NCBI GenBank assembly: GCA_031292555.1
Contig: JARLGV010000075.1
Location: forward strand, 39,987 to 103,986
Direction of reading: 5' to 3'
Source of the DNA: Fimbriimonas sp.
Lineage (GTDB): Bacteria > Armatimonadota > Fimbriimonadia > Fimbriimonadales > Fimbriimonadaceae
Length of the DNA: 64,000 nucleotides
The notes beneath the pieces are model-generated. The model worked only from the letters and a program-made list of their open reading frames with translations, had not been told where the DNA came from and did no database searches. A program made the translations under genes and the position numbers. Position 1 is the stretch's first letter. Each line of letters starts with the position of its first letter. Below, in pieces: positions 55,005 to 64,000 of this stretch.

Positions 55005-56594
55005 CTAATGAACGCGCTTGTAGGGTGTATAGCCCCTCGGCTGGACCATCTCCAGGACCCTGGCCGATTTGGCGGGGACCGCAATTTCGATGATCCCTGA
55101 GTACGCGGTGAACAAGGCGCCGTCGAGCATGTCTTTGAGTTGACCGCCATTCATCAACATGCCGTCTCGACAAGAGACCGTTTCATGAACCGTCTCGTTC
55201 GACGGATTCGCGAATACGAACACCGACTCCAACGCCTTGTCCGTCCGACGCGAGAATCCGATGAGCCGGCTGCAATCCAAGGCCGCATAGTCCCCGATTC
55301 GCAATGCTCGGCTGGACTTTCTCAAACCCACGATCCGCTTCAGCCACGCGGTTTCCGGGTTATCGTCCGACACGAGATCCCAGCGCATCGGCCCCCGGCT
55401 ACCGGGATCTCCCTTCCCCTCCATCCCGACCTCGACGCCGTAGTAAAGCACCGGCGCCCCCGGCAAGGTGAACTGCATAACCTGGGCAAGATGGCGTTCC
55501 TTCACGTCCGGCAAGATCGACCTCAGCCGATCGGTGTCGTGGTTGTCGAGGACGAGCCAGGACTTGAGCAAATGCTTGATCCCGCAGTCGTCGACCATTC
55601 GCTCCAGAAGCCGGTTGGCAATCGACGGCGCGGTCTTCCCCGCGATCGAATCCAGCACGACCCGCCGGGCAAAGAAGTTCATAACTCCGTCGAGTGCGGG
55701 AGACCAGCCTTGCGGATAGTTCCAGACCTCGCCGACCACAGCGCTGTCCGCCCGGGCCCGGTGAGCGGCCTTTGTCAAATCGCTCAAATACTTTGGGCCG
55801 AGTTCGAATGCGGTATCCAGCCGCCAACCGTCGACTCCGTCCCGCAGATATTTCTGCACGACCGAGTCATGCCCCTCCCAAAGGTAGTCGCGAAGGCCCC
55901 GATCCTCGAGGCGAACCTCGACGAGGTTTCCGGTGTTCGCCCATGTGCGATAGCCTCGCGGGTACTTTGGGTCGATGAAGAACCAGTTCCGATACGGACT
56001 CTGAGGGTTCTTCAACGCATCCTGAAACCTGGGAGAAGCAAGGCCCATGTGGTTGAACACTCCATCCAGCATCAGCTTCATCCCCTTGCCATGAAGCATA
56101 TGGGCGATATCGAGCACGTCTTGCCGGGTGCCATATTCGGGCGCCACGTCGGCCCAATCCATCGCGTCGTACTTGTGGTTTGTCAGAGCGGACTGGATCG
56201 GGTTGAGGTACAGCACATCCGCTCCCAACGACCGAACGTAGTCCAACTTCGTCTCAACGCCCTTTAGGTCGCCGCCCCAGAAATCCAGTTCATGCGTCCA
56301 AACGCCGTGCTCCCGATCTTGATGTCCAGGCTTTGGCACATCCGTCCATTCACGCAGCAAGCGCGGCGGGGCATAGAGGTGGCGTTTTGCGTTCAAGTTT
56401 GCCGGTGGCACGAATCGATCGACGAACACTTGGTAGACGATTGGCCCGTTGCGCCAATCCACGCTTCGAGACGCCATGGTACGAGCCATCATGCGGTTTT
56501 GTTCGGTCATATAGGGATCGGGGGACTGAGCGCGCGCAACCGTGCTTGCGGCTGCCAACATCGATAGGAAGGCGAGGGTAGGCAACCTCGTCAC
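55005..56594 (-). CDS. secreted GH13 alpha-amylase-family enzyme
   Basis: A 529-residue starch/maltodextrin-degrading enzyme with a signal peptide (MTRLPTLAFLSMLAAASTVARA). The catalytic nucleophile Asp260 is in DGWRLDTAF, acid/base Glu289 in VVGEVWNY, and the transition-state Asp353 in LDNHDTDR. The (beta/alpha)8 barrel is preceded by a short linker and followed by a small C-terminal beta domain. Sequence around the active site (GPIVYQVFVDRF) resembles cyclomaltodextrinase/neopullulanase-type enzymes. Overlaps the mannose-1-phosphate guanylyltransferase stop by four bases, suggesting coupled expression. Confidence 0.92.
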   Translation of the reverse strand: MTRLPTLAFLSMLAAASTVARAQSPDPYMTEQNRMMARTMASRSVDWRNGPIVYQVFVDRFVPPANLNAKRHLYAPPRLLREWTDVPKPGHQDREHGVWTHELDFWGGDLKGVETKLDYVRSLGADVLYLNPIQSALTNHKYDAMDWADVAPEYGTRQDVLDIAHMLHGKGMKLMLDGVFNHMGLASPRFQDALKNPQSPYRNWFFIDPKYPRGYRTWANTGNLVEVRLEDRGLRDYLWEGHDSVVQKYLRDGVDGWRLDTAFELGPKYLSDLTKAAHRARADSAVVGEVWNYPQGWSPALDGVMNFFARRVVLDSIAGKTAPSIANRLLERMVDDCGIKHLLKSWLVLDNHDTDRLRSILPDVKERHLAQVMQFTLPGAPVLYYGVEVGMEGKGDPGSRGPMRWDLVSDDNPETAWLKRIVGLRKSSRALRIGDYAALDCSRLIGFSRRTDKALESVFVFANPSNETVHETVSCRDGMLMNGGQLKDMLDGALFTAYSGIIEIAVPAKSARVLEMVQPRGYTPYKRVH

Positions 56595-57691
56595 GGGTTG
56601 CCCCGCCCATCGGGGGCATCCTGATTGGCCAACAACCTGACCCTCTGAGCATCACGCTTGTGGCAGATGAGCACCGCGTCCTCCCCCGCCACCACCACCA
56701 TATCGGCCAGCCCCAAAAGACCAAGCCTGAGCTTGGGGTGATAGCAGAGCGCAATGCAATTCTGGGAGTCCGCGACCAACACTTCTCCCTCGATGACGTT
56801 GCCTTTCTCGTCGCACTGGCGGGTTCGGTCCATCGCGTCCCAGGCGCCGACGTCATCCCACGGGAAGTCGGCACGAATCACCCGAATCCGATCCGAGTGT
56901 TCCATGATCGCATAGTCGATCGAGATGTTCGGCAAACTCTCGAACCGCTTCGTTGCGTCGGTACGACGCCCGTCCTTCAGATCCTCGGCAATCGCGAGCG
57001 TCGCCTCGTGGGCTTGCGGCTGCCAACGCAGCAACTCGTCCAGGAACGACGGGAGAGTGTAGAAGAACATCCCGGAGTTCCACAAGAAATTGCCTGCCGC
57101 CAAGAACTCCTCGGCAGTCTCCACCGATGGTTTCTCGCGAAACGAACGAGCGCGCAGTGCCGTTCTGTCGCCGATTGACGGCATCTCGTCGGGATCGCCC
57201 TCCTCGATATAGCCGTAACCGGACTCGGCCCTCGTAGGCAAGATGCCAATCGTCACGATGCCTCCGTAGTGTTCAGCCGCACTCATGGCCGCCGATATCG
57301 AACCACGGAATCGATCGGGCTCGCCGATCATGTGATCGGACGTCAACACAGCGATCGTCACGTCCGCCCGCCCGGCTGCAATCAGGTTGGCGGCGACCCA
57401 GCATTGGGCGCCGAGGGTGTTTCTCCGAGTTGGTTCGGTGAAGACGCGAGTTGGATCAACCAGCTTCGCTCCTAGCACCGGCTCGCGAAGCGCCTCGGAA
57501 GCAGAGATGTATAGAGCGTCCGATTTGAACACTGGGGCGATTCTCTCGACCGCCTCGTGGATCATCGTCTTGTCGGGGCTTGTCAACTTCAACAGCTGCT
57601 TGGGACGCCCGGGCGTCGAGAGCGGCCAGAAACGCTCACCGACTCCTCCCGCCATGATCACACACACTCGGTCGTTCATCGTTGAGTTCAT
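56591..57691 (-). CDS. manC: mannose-1-phosphate guanylyltransferase
   Basis: Makes GDP-mannose from mannose-1-phosphate and GTP. The 366-residue length is that of monofunctional enzymes without the isomerase domain. Motifs: nucleotide loop IMAGGVGERFWPLSTPGRPKQ, TEPTRRNTLGAQ, FREKPSVETAEEFL and SIDYAIMEHSD, FPWDDVGAWDAM near the end. GDP-mannose feeds glycan synthesis. It is upstream of and coupled to the amylase gene. The sulfotransferase gene ends 25 bp upstream. Confidence 0.94.
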   Translation of the reverse strand: MNSTMNDRVCVIMAGGVGERFWPLSTPGRPKQLLKLTSPDKTMIHEAVERIAPVFKSDALYISASEALREPVLGAKLVDPTRVFTEPTRRNTLGAQCWVAANLIAAGRADVTIAVLTSDHMIGEPDRFRGSISAAMSAAEHYGGIVTIGILPTRAESGYGYIEEGDPDEMPSIGDRTALRARSFREKPSVETAEEFLAAGNFLWNSGMFFYTLPSFLDELLRWQPQAHEATLAIAEDLKDGRRTDATKRFESLPNISIDYAIMEHSDRIRVIRADFPWDDVGAWDAMDRTRQCDEKGNVIEGEVLVADSQNCIALCYHPKLRLGLLGLADMVVVAGEDAVLICHKRDAQRVRLLANQDAPDGRGNP

Positions 57692-57715
57692 TTTACGGTC
57701 ACACGCAGAATGGAT

Positions 57716-58966
57716 CTATTTGCGGCACATCTCTGACAGCACCCGATAGGTGTCGCCGATCACGAAATTGTTGGATTCCACCAGAAACTCGAGTTCGAGG
57801 GCAAAGGGACCCTTTGCCGCCGGTGTTCTGACAACTACCTGATCTGGACCGTGGATGATCGAAACGCATGACAGCCCGAATTGCTCTCGAAGGTTGCCGG
57901 ACCTTCCCGATTCGACAACCCCTTCGGTTGCATGCTCCCCATGGCGCCAGGTCGCGCGGCGAATCCACACATTGGCAGGCAGCGGATAGAGATACAGTTG
58001 AACGGGACTTGCCGGCAGGGCCCCGGTTTCGATGCGGACCATCTGCCACGATCCGGTTGGGCGGTACGCAATCTGAGTATTTCGGCTTTCCAGTCCACGT
58101 TCCCACATCGCCCCCAAAACTGCTTCGTCCAAAGCGGGCCGCTGAGTCATTTGCCGATACGCCTGGAACTCCTCCGAGCATCGGTCGATTTCGTCGTCGA
58201 TATCCGACTGAGGGTCCGATGCGGCTAAACGGCAAAGGTCGTACACCTTCTTGACAAGTGGCGGATATCGGTCAAGCAACGCGTGATCAGACTGGCTGTG
58301 AACCAAGTCTCGCCGGACCGAGGCAATCGCTTGCTCCCACTCTGCATCGGTTGGAACGATTCCCAGCGCGACAACCGTCGGAGTCAAAGCACGACGGGGA
58401 TCGGCGAGGAAGTCGGCGAATAGGCTCACGTGGCGGCGCCGGCCGCGTGAGCCGGCAAGGGCACCCAAGGTATGAGCCAACCAGTTGCCCACCGATTCTA
58501 ACTCAGGGACGTTCTTGCGCCGTAATTCTGAACGAGCCACATCGTAAGGGTGGCGGACACAGATGAGGAGCTGTGGAACGAATCCAAGTCGCTGGCCGAC
58601 TTCATAGACAAAGGGCAAAGCGAGGGATGCGTCGGGATCTTTCCAAGCCCAGGGCCCGGCGATCGGCAAGAAGTGCTCCTCCAAACAGCGAACGGCCCGG
58701 GACACGAAGAATTCGCACGCCGGTCGTTCTCGCCAGTCGACGGGCATCGGATCACAGTCGACGGCGATCAAGTTCAGCGACATTCGGAACGTTCGATGAA
58801 TGCCGGTGAGAGCCTTGTGCTCCCAGAAACCCTCTTCATTGAACGCATTGCCGGCGTGACACTGCTCCTCGGCGCCGAACGAAACGCCCAAGCGGTTGAG
58901 GGCGATGCAAACGCTCGATGTACCGCTACGGCGCATGCCCACGATGGCGAGAGCTTTGGGCTGCAT
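57716..58966 (-). CDS. sulfotransferase-family protein
   Basis: A 416-residue protein with the PAPS-binding 5'-phosphosulfate loop near the N-terminus (GMRRSGTSSVCIALNRLGV) and the 3'-phosphate motif in LICVRHPYDVARSEL, typical of carbohydrate sulfotransferases. A C-terminal beta-rich part (after about 270) is not recognised and may recognise a glycan. The protein would transfer sulfate to an extracellular polysaccharide or lipid. No PAPS-making genes are in the window. It precedes manC and the amylase on the same strand. Confidence 0.8.
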   Translation of the reverse strand: MQPKALAIVGMRRSGTSSVCIALNRLGVSFGAEEQCHAGNAFNEEGFWEHKALTGIHRTFRMSLNLIAVDCDPMPVDWRERPACEFFVSRAVRCLEEHFLPIAGPWAWKDPDASLALPFVYEVGQRLGFVPQLLICVRHPYDVARSELRRKNVPELESVGNWLAHTLGALAGSRGRRRHVSLFADFLADPRRALTPTVVALGIVPTDAEWEQAIASVRRDLVHSQSDHALLDRYPPLVKKVYDLCRLAASDPQSDIDDEIDRCSEEFQAYRQMTQRPALDEAVLGAMWERGLESRNTQIAYRPTGSWQMVRIETGALPASPVQLYLYPLPANVWIRRATWRHGEHATEGVVESGRSGNLREQFGLSCVSIIHGPDQVVVRTPAAKGPFALELEFLVESNNFVIGDTYRVLSEMCRK

Positions 58967-58997
58967 GGATTTACGGTACCAGTTGAAGGCGCAAGAG

Positions 58998-59019
58998 AGG
59001 CAGGCTCAGCAGCCTGCCT
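58998..59019 (-). terminator. hairpin after the lipoprotein gene
   Basis: AGGCAGGCT (58998-59006) and AGCCTGCCT (59011-59019) form a perfect 9-bp stem with a 4-nt loop. It starts 20 bp downstream of the lipoprotein stop, fitting the end of the LacI-amylase-prepilin operon. A T-run is weak on the minus strand. Confidence 0.65.
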
Positions 59020-59038
59020 TTGTGAATACGTAACGAGT

Positions 59039-59341
59039 CTATTTGCCGGTCGGCACTTCAGGAGGCGGTTGCATATTGAACTTGACGGGGGGCAGATTCT
59101 TCATTGCGTCCCCTCGCTTTACGCCGTACTTGTCTTCGATCGCCTTGATCCGAGCTTCCTTCTGTGAAGGGGGTGTCGGCTCCATCATGATGTTCCGAAT
59201 CTGCTGAAGAGGCGGCTGCTTATCGACTTCCGCCTTAACTTGTTCGGGAGAGGCCCCTTCGACTGCGTTTCCGCAACCACAGCCGACGATCATGAACAGG
59301 GCGCCGCTCAGTGCGAGTCCCTGCAGTAGTTTCTTCTTCAT
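59039..59341 (-). CDS. small lipoprotein paired with the second prepilin-like gene
   Basis: A 100-residue lipoprotein: signal MKKKLLQGLALSGALFMIVGC with a lipobox VGC, lipidated at about Cys21. The mature part has a helical segment (SPEQVKAEVDKQPPLQQIR, KIEDKYG-like) and ends in a Pro-rich tail PPPEVPTGK, reminiscent of the tail of the lipoprotein at 5194. Function unknown. It lies 66 bp downstream of the prepilin-like gene, mirroring the arrangement at 4.2-5.4 kb. Confidence 0.82.
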   Translation of the reverse strand: MKKKLLQGLALSGALFMIVGCGCGNAVEGASPEQVKAEVDKQPPLQQIRNIMMEPTPPSQKEARIKAIEDKYGVKRGDAMKNLPPVKFNMQPPPEVPTGK

Positions 59342-59407
59342 TCCTTTCTTCCGCTTCAGAGAAATCCGTCCGGGCCGCCGAAGCGGACCCGGACGATGTC
59401 GATCGAT

Positions 59408-60337
59408 TTACTGGTAGGCAGGAGCGGCTGCGCTGGTTCCCCAGACTGGCCACATGGTGCCCGAACCGTCGTTGACGCCGGTGTAGGCGCGGTCGCCGGT
59501 TCCGATGGCGCCGGGGCAAAGCGAAGGGTTGGAGGCCCAGCTTCCGCCGTCCGTCGTCTGCCCAAATGGATCGAGAGCAGCGCGCTGATAGAACTTGGCG
59601 TGGCTGTCAAAGAACACGGCGTTGGAACCGGTTCCCTGCATGCCCTGGTACGTCTGGCCCCAGAAGCCAATGTTGGCAGCGCCAGGATAGATGCAGTTGT
59701 CGACCGGGCCGTCGATCATGAGGATCGCCTTGGCGGTTCCGGTGAAGGTCAACTGCTTGTCGTACACCCAGTTACTGTTGGCTGCAGTACCGTTCTCGTT
59801 GGGACCAGGGTGCGAATAGCCTCCCGTCCAACCACCGGTGTTGCATCCGCCGGACTGATAGCTCCACATTGCGGGGTTCAGTTCATAGTCGGTCGGAATA
59901 TAGATATCCGGATAGAGGTTGGTGCCGTTGTCGCTGGACACGCCAAGGCCGACGCACGGGTCGGTTGGAGGAATGACGCCGCCCGGGTTGTTGCCGAGGC
60001 CAACCAGTTCTCTCTGGATGGAACCCTGCTTGTATGGGCTGGTTGGGCACTTCCAAATCTGGTTGTTCTTCACGTACGGCGCCATGCGAGCGGCGAGGAT
60101 GTACGTCTGAACGCCCGCGCCATATGCATCGGCGTCTCCGAGGGCGCCGTCGTAGTCATTTGTGTAGAGGAATGTGGCGGTGCCGATCTGCTTGAGGTTG
60201 GAGAGGTCAGCCGTCTTCTTCGCGGCGGCCTTCGCCTGGGCGAATACCGGGAAGAGGATCGAGGCCAGAATCGCGATGATCGCGATAACGACGAGTAGTT
60301 CGATAAGGGTAAAGCCCTGTCTTCTTTGACAATTCAT
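59408..60337 (-). CDS. type IV prepilin-like secreted protein (second copy)
   Basis: A 309-residue protein with leader MNCQRRQG, predicted cut before Phe9 of [20 protein letters not shown] and Glu at mature +5. The helix again runs into [13 protein letters not shown]. Here Gly precedes the cut, as is standard. The C-terminal domain has many Gly, Pro, Asn and Tyr and a late [14 protein letters not shown] stretch. The start overlaps the amylase stop by four bases, and AGGAG precedes it, so it is coupled to the amylase gene. It differs strongly in sequence from the first copy in its C-terminal domain. Confidence 0.9.
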   Translation of the reverse strand: MNCQRRQGFTLIELLVVIAIIAILASILFPVFAQAKAAAKKTADLSNLKQIGTATFLYTNDYDGALGDADAYGAGVQTYILAARMAPYVKNNQIWKCPTSPYKQGSIQRELVGLGNNPGGVIPPTDPCVGLGVSSDNGTNLYPDIYIPTDYELNPAMWSYQSGGCNTGGWTGGYSHPGPNENGTAANSNWVYDKQLTFTGTAKAILMIDGPVDNCIYPGAANIGFWGQTYQGMQGTGSNAVFFDSHAKFYQRAALDPFGQTTDGGSWASNPSLCPGAIGTGDRAYTGVNDGSGTMWPVWGTSAAAPAYQ

Positions 60338-62514
60338 GGAAGCTCCTGATTTACGATTGCGTTGGACATGGCCACCGCGTGGTCCGGACGAGGACGACGG
60401 ACGTGGCGAGAGTGGTTGAGAGATCCCGAACGGGGGATAAGAACGGCGGCGCTCCGGGGGGATAACCGCAGGTGAAGAGAGCCGGCAGATGGCGAAAAAA
60501 CCTGTCCGCTGAGCGCATCGGCGAATTCACAAGTAACTGAAGTCTTAGGTATTCCCGCGATATTGCTGAGCGGCAGATCGACGGACTCCTCCTTGTTTGA
60601 CCGATTGATGGCGATGAGATCGACCGCGTCATTGAGCACGCGAGCAAAGCACAAGATCTGGGTTTTGTCGTCGGCGACGACAGGTACCGGGTCCCCCGAT
60701 TGCAGCGCAGGGTTGGTGTTTCGGGTTTGAATCAGCTTCTTGTAGAGCCGCAGAAAATCGTTGTCGGAGTTTGCCTGTTGCCAGGGCATTCCACGCCGGT
60801 TGTCGGGGTCCTTTCCGCCTTCCATACCAAGTTCGTCGCCATAGTAGACGCTGGGTGTTCCCACCCAAGTGAACTCCAGGATAGCGGCCAACTTGGCTAG
60901 GGAGCGGTCCCCGCCGCACTCCGTCAGAATCCGCGCCGTATCGTGGCTGCCAATGAGGTTCATCAGGTTCCGAGAAACCTGAGGCACGTACGAGTGATAG
61001 ACGCCCATCAGGCGATCCATGAGCATGCTTGGCTTCCCGTTTCCGGTGGCGCCTAGAAAGCCGACGACGGCGTCGCGGAACTGGTAGTTCATCACCGAGT
61101 CGAACCGGTCGCCTTGCAGCCAGGCCGAACCGTCCCCCCAGATCTCGCCGACGATCCAAGCGTTTGGATCGGTTGACTTGACGACTTTACGAAAGTCCTT
61201 CCAGTAGTCGAAGAGCACCTCGTTCGGAACGTCCAGCCGCCAGCCCTCGACGTCGGCATGGGTTTGCCAGAATCTCGGGATTGTCAGCATGTAGTTCCAC
61301 ACGTCCGGGTTGCTATAGTTCAGCTTCGGCATCGATCCGAATCCGAACCATGCCTCATAGTTGGGCGCGCCGGTTACGTTGACTGGGAACGACTTGAACG
61401 TGTACCAGTGGGTGAACTTCGAGTTCTCACCATTCTTCACGACGTCGGCGAAAGCGGGAAAGCTGGTCGACGTGTGGTTGAAGACGCCGTCGAGAATCGT
61501 CCTCATGCCGTTGGCCTTGAGTTCACGCGTCAGCTTGGCGAATTGAGCATTCGTGCCGAATACGGGGTCGATCTGCAGGTAGTCGCTCGCCTCGTACCGA
61601 TGGTTGCTCGGACCCTTGAACACCGGGTTGAAGTAGATCGCCGAAACGCCAAGACCCTTGAGATATCCCAGGTGCTGTTCGATGCCGGCGATATCTCCTC
61701 CAAAGAAGCTGAAATAGGTCGGTTTTGCATCCCAGGCAAAGGTGCCCGCCGGATCGTTCGATTTATCGCCGTCCGCGAACCGGTCGGGGAAGATCTGGTA
61801 GATCACCGAATGCTCGACCCAACTCGGAACCACGAACGGACGGAACGTCGCAGCGCGCAAGACGAACGCGTTCTCCTTGTCGAGAGCGGTCAGCCCCATC
61901 GGACCGAAGTCCATCGACCCCTTTCCGTCGTCAAGCACGAAACGATAGCGAAGGTCGGCTTTTCGGTTCCAGGGCACGCTCGCCGAATAGGTTTCGAAGA
62001 ACTCGTCCCCGCCCTTGTCTTCCATCGGATAGGTACCCAGCCCATCCAACGAGACCTTGATTGACGAGACGTCGTTCGGCCGGGTGCGGAGCGACAGGAT
62101 CAAACGGTTCCGGTCGTAGTTCAGGAAAGGGATCGCGGTCAGGTGCTCCAGGGCGCTTGCGGTGATGTTTCCATCGCCCTTTGCGGCAGGAACATCGTAT
62201 CCTTCCGGAGTGACGACGAGTAAAGAATTCGTATTCCCATTGCCGTCCCCCTCGTTGCGGTAGGCATTCGGATCGGTGACCCACTTCTCGCCGTTGAGCA
62301 CGAACTTGTAGGTGTAGCGGCCCGGCTTCAGCTTTAGGCTCAACACCCAAGTACGCCCGCCGTCTGAGCCCTTCATCGGCTGGGAGTCCTTGTTCCACGC
62401 GTTGAACGATCCGGCAAGGTTGACCCGGCTAAGCGCGTCGGTCGCATGGTAGACGAAGTCGTGATCAACCATGCCCGATTGGTGCAGGAGGAACGCTGGC
62501 AACAGGATGATCAA
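60334..62514 (-). CDS. secreted multi-domain GH13 amylase
   Basis: A 726-residue starch-degrading enzyme. Two beta-sandwich modules precede the barrel: a CBM48/E-set type (about 20-105; [17 protein letters not shown]) and a cyclomaltodextrinase-N-like module (about 135-225). Catalytic residues are Asp428 (GWRLDVPNE), Glu457 (VGEIWGDG) and Asp525 (SHDTARIL). The TTG start at 62514 overlaps the LacI stop as TTGA and opens a short hydrophobic segment ([14 protein letters not shown]) that may be a signal peptide; an ATG at 62472 is the alternative. Longer starts run into the LacI gene. Encoded between LacI and the prepilin-like gene. Confidence 0.85.
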   Translation of the reverse strand: MIILLPAFLLHQSGMVDHDFVYHATDALSRVNLAGSFNAWNKDSQPMKGSDGGRTWVLSLKLKPGRYTYKFVLNGEKWVTDPNAYRNEGDGNGNTNSLLVVTPEGYDVPAAKGDGNITASALEHLTAIPFLNYDRNRLILSLRTRPNDVSSIKVSLDGLGTYPMEDKGGDEFFETYSASVPWNRKADLRYRFVLDDGKGSMDFGPMGLTALDKENAFVLRAATFRPFVVPSWVEHSVIYQIFPDRFADGDKSNDPAGTFAWDAKPTYFSFFGGDIAGIEQHLGYLKGLGVSAIYFNPVFKGPSNHRYEASDYLQIDPVFGTNAQFAKLTRELKANGMRTILDGVFNHTSTSFPAFADVVKNGENSKFTHWYTFKSFPVNVTGAPNYEAWFGFGSMPKLNYSNPDVWNYMLTIPRFWQTHADVEGWRLDVPNEVLFDYWKDFRKVVKSTDPNAWIVGEIWGDGSAWLQGDRFDSVMNYQFRDAVVGFLGATGNGKPSMLMDRLMGVYHSYVPQVSRNLMNLIGSHDTARILTECGGDRSLAKLAAILEFTWVGTPSVYYGDELGMEGGKDPDNRRGMPWQQANSDNDFLRLYKKLIQTRNTNPALQSGDPVPVVADDKTQILCFARVLNDAVDLIAINRSNKEESVDLPLSNIAGIPKTSVTCEFADALSGQVFSPSAGSLHLRLSPRSAAVLIPRSGSLNHSRHVRRPRPDHAVAMSNAIVNQELP

Positions 62515-63530
62515 AGGCTCACCGCCGATGGCCGCAACGACGAGCCCCTTACGCGCAGTTCGCACGGCACGATATGCCGCACTTGAACGTCCGGAGAATC
62601 GCCCTCGATGACTTCGAGCAGTTTCCATACGGCGGCCTGGACGATCTTCTCGATGCCGAGGCTGACCGAGGTCAGCCCGACGTCGAGCAGGTTGCACAGA
62701 CTGCTGTCGTTGAAGGAAACCATGCCGAGTTGGTCAGGCACTTTGAGGTTGAGTTGCCTCGCGGCGAGGATGACGCCGCATGCCATGAAATCGTCCAGTA
62801 CGACAAGCGCATCTGGCTGCTCGAAGTCGAGCATGTTCAGTGCGGTGGCCCGTGCCGACTCGAAACCGAATCGCGAATGATAGATGATCGGTTCCATGCC
62901 TTGAGCGGTGACCGCACGCCGATACCCCTCAATCCGATCGTCGCTTACCGTGATGTACTGGGGTCCGCCGAGGAATCCGATCCGCCGGTATCCGTTTCGG
63001 ATCAGGTGCTGGGTCGCCAACTCGCCGGCATGGACGTTATCGTTGTCGACCGAATAAATGTGGTTGTTCTTCGGGTTTCCGATCAGAACGAATGGGAATT
63101 TGTCGCGCTGAAGTAGGTTGATCCGCTCGTCGGCCGCCTCCGACTCCACGAGGATGAGCCCATCCACACGTCGGGTCCGCAGCATCTCATCGTAGATCCC
63201 TTCCTGCGACGAAGCGTCGGTAACCACATCGACGCAGAGGTGGTACGGCTTGCCGCAAAGGTAATCCATGATGCCGGCCGTCAGAGCGGCAAAGAACGGA
63301 TCGTCTGATAGTCCGCCGGGAGGTCTCTTCAGCACCAGCCCGATCAAACCGGTTCGTCGAAGCCGCAACGATCGGGCCCGCACATCGGGCTGATAGTTGT
63401 GGATTCGGATGACGTCCAGCACGCGCTCACGAATAGTCGGCTCAACCCTGTCGTCTCCAGATAGGACACGAGAGACAGTGGCTTGCGACACATTCGCTAA
63501 CTTTGCGATATCGAGCTGGGTCACCCTCAT
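62511..63530 (-). CDS. LacI-family regulator of the amylase operon
   Basis: A 339-residue repressor: HTH TQLDIAKLANVSQATVSRVL, hinge and a sugar-binding C-terminal domain (TQHLIRNGYRRIGFLG, PDALVVLDDFMACGVILA, MVSFNDSSLCNLLDVGLTSVSLG). It is the first gene of the operon and overlaps the amylase start. Three related palindromes lie directly upstream of its ATG, so it most likely represses its own operon and is relieved by a maltodextrin-type sugar. Confidence 0.93.
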   Translation of the reverse strand: MRVTQLDIAKLANVSQATVSRVLSGDDRVEPTIRERVLDVIRIHNYQPDVRARSLRLRRTGLIGLVLKRPPGGLSDDPFFAALTAGIMDYLCGKPYHLCVDVVTDASSQEGIYDEMLRTRRVDGLILVESEAADERINLLQRDKFPFVLIGNPKNNHIYSVDNDNVHAGELATQHLIRNGYRRIGFLGGPQYITVSDDRIEGYRRAVTAQGMEPIIYHSRFGFESARATALNMLDFEQPDALVVLDDFMACGVILAARQLNLKVPDQLGMVSFNDSSLCNLLDVGLTSVSLGIEKIVQAAVWKLLEVIEGDSPDVQVRHIVPCELRVRGSSLRPSAVSL

Positions 63531-63546
63531 TGGCGTTTCGACTCAA

Positions 63547-63605
63547 GAATACGAATTCCCTGAATACGTATTCCGACATGGATCATAGCACAAGAATTCG
63601 TATTT
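63547..63605 (-). promoter_or_regulatory. three LacI-type operator candidates
   Basis: GAATACGAATTC (63547-63558), the perfect palindrome GAATACGTATTC (63562-63573) and GAATTCGTATTT (63594-63605) share the AATACG/CGTATT core. Spacing is 15 and 32 bp between starts. They cover the likely promoter of the LacI-amylase-prepilin-lipoprotein operon. I found no similar triplet elsewhere in the window. Confidence 0.75.
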
Positions 63606-63707
63606 ACAAGAACGGCTGTGAATTAATTCTTGCGCAATATTCAGCCAAATCAGAAACGATCTGACCCCATTCTCGGTGATATGGAACCGCCTTTGGCGAA
63701 CCGCGCT

Positions 63708-64000
63708 AGCGCCACCATACGAGCTTATCGGTGCGCCACGGATTCGGCATTCCGAGCGCCCATTCTTCCCCCACCGAGGGGAAGATGTTGCGAAGCGACA
63801 GAAAGGGGGCCAATCAGTGGGACGCCAAAAGTCCACTTCTCCAGTAATGCCGAAGGCAAAGAGGACTTTCTCAGTTCGGATTTGCCCCATTTCTGCGTAT
63901 TGCATCTCCCCCTCGGAAGGGGAGAATGGGCGCTGTAGCTGTCCTCGTGAGCGCCACCATACGAGCTTATCGGTGCGCCACGGATTCGGCATTCCGAGCA
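63708..64000. repeat. repeat-rich non-coding block at the window end
   Basis: A 50-bp direct repeat occurs at 63708-63757 and 63950-63999 (offset 242 bp), with the second copy cut only by the window end. Between them lies an inverted pair, CCCATTCTTCCCCCACCGAGG at about 63759-63779 and its imperfect mirror at about 63902-63930, plus a smaller stem AAAGTCC/GGACTTT. No frame in the block looks like a real protein. It may be a non-autonomous mobile element or a structured RNA. Confidence 0.7.

Noticed and set aside
55140..56267. 375-codon plus-strand frame inside the amylase gene
   Set aside because: It is antisense to an intact GH13 enzyme with its catalytic residues, and the product is compositionally odd.
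63543..63992. 149-codon minus-strand frame at the window end
   Set aside because: It reads through the repeat block and the LacI operators; the translated motifs come from the repeated DNA, not from a gene.

Overview
The window looks like chromosomal DNA of a GC-rich diderm bacterium, most likely of the phylum Armatimonadota (Fimbriimonas-like). Two proteins carry the long type-IV-prepilin leader followed by an [12 protein letters not shown] helix that is common in that phylum. A secretin, a TolC channel, an RND pump and many secreted glycoside hydrolases point to an outer membrane. The phylum call is inference from protein style, not from a marker gene. I found no rRNA or tRNA gene, no CRISPR array, no insertion sequence and no phage gene.

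Layout. 1-8.98 kb: the C-terminal part of L-fucose isomerase, a cNMP-binding protein, a GH1 beta-glucosidase, a prepilin-like protein with a small lipoprotein, a helix-hairpin-helix protein, an amidase and a class II aldolase. 8.97-12.65 kb: a tightly overlapping minus-strand operon of a small secreted beta-rich protein, a secreted Ig-like/chaperone-like protein and a secretin. 12.8-22.3 kb: an alpha-galactosidase-like enzyme, an SF2 helicase, a three-gene envelope module (small membrane protein, two-domain methyltransferase, sulfatase-fold membrane enzyme), spermidine synthase and a LacI regulator. 22.3-29.3 kb: an RND efflux operon (adaptor, pump, MarR, TolC). 29.7-38.8 kb: DUF4337 protein, cation-diffusion transporter, galactonate-dehydratase-like enzyme, ceramidase-like enzyme, release factor 3 and a TIR-NTPase-TPR protein.

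38.9-50.6 kb is a branched-chain amino acid and nitrogen block: ilvB, ilvN, ilvC, an ABC ATPase plus a methyltransferase, ilvD and gltB, all on the plus strand. Upstream of ilvB is a complete candidate attenuator: a 38-codon Leu/Val/Ile-rich leader, a 9-nt segment that can pair with the terminator's 5' arm, and a perfect 14-bp terminator stem with a GAAA loop. Simple tandem repeats lie at several gene borders here.

50.7-64 kb: an ECF-type metal transporter in which S and T components are fused, a ferritin-like protein, secreted MsrB, a GH13 amylase coupled to mannose-1-phosphate guanylyltransferase, a sulfotransferase, and a four-gene operon (LacI regulator, secreted amylase, prepilin-like protein, small lipoprotein) preceded by three related palindromes likely to be operators. 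Taken together the window fits a plant- or polymer-degrading heterotroph with several poorly described surface systems.
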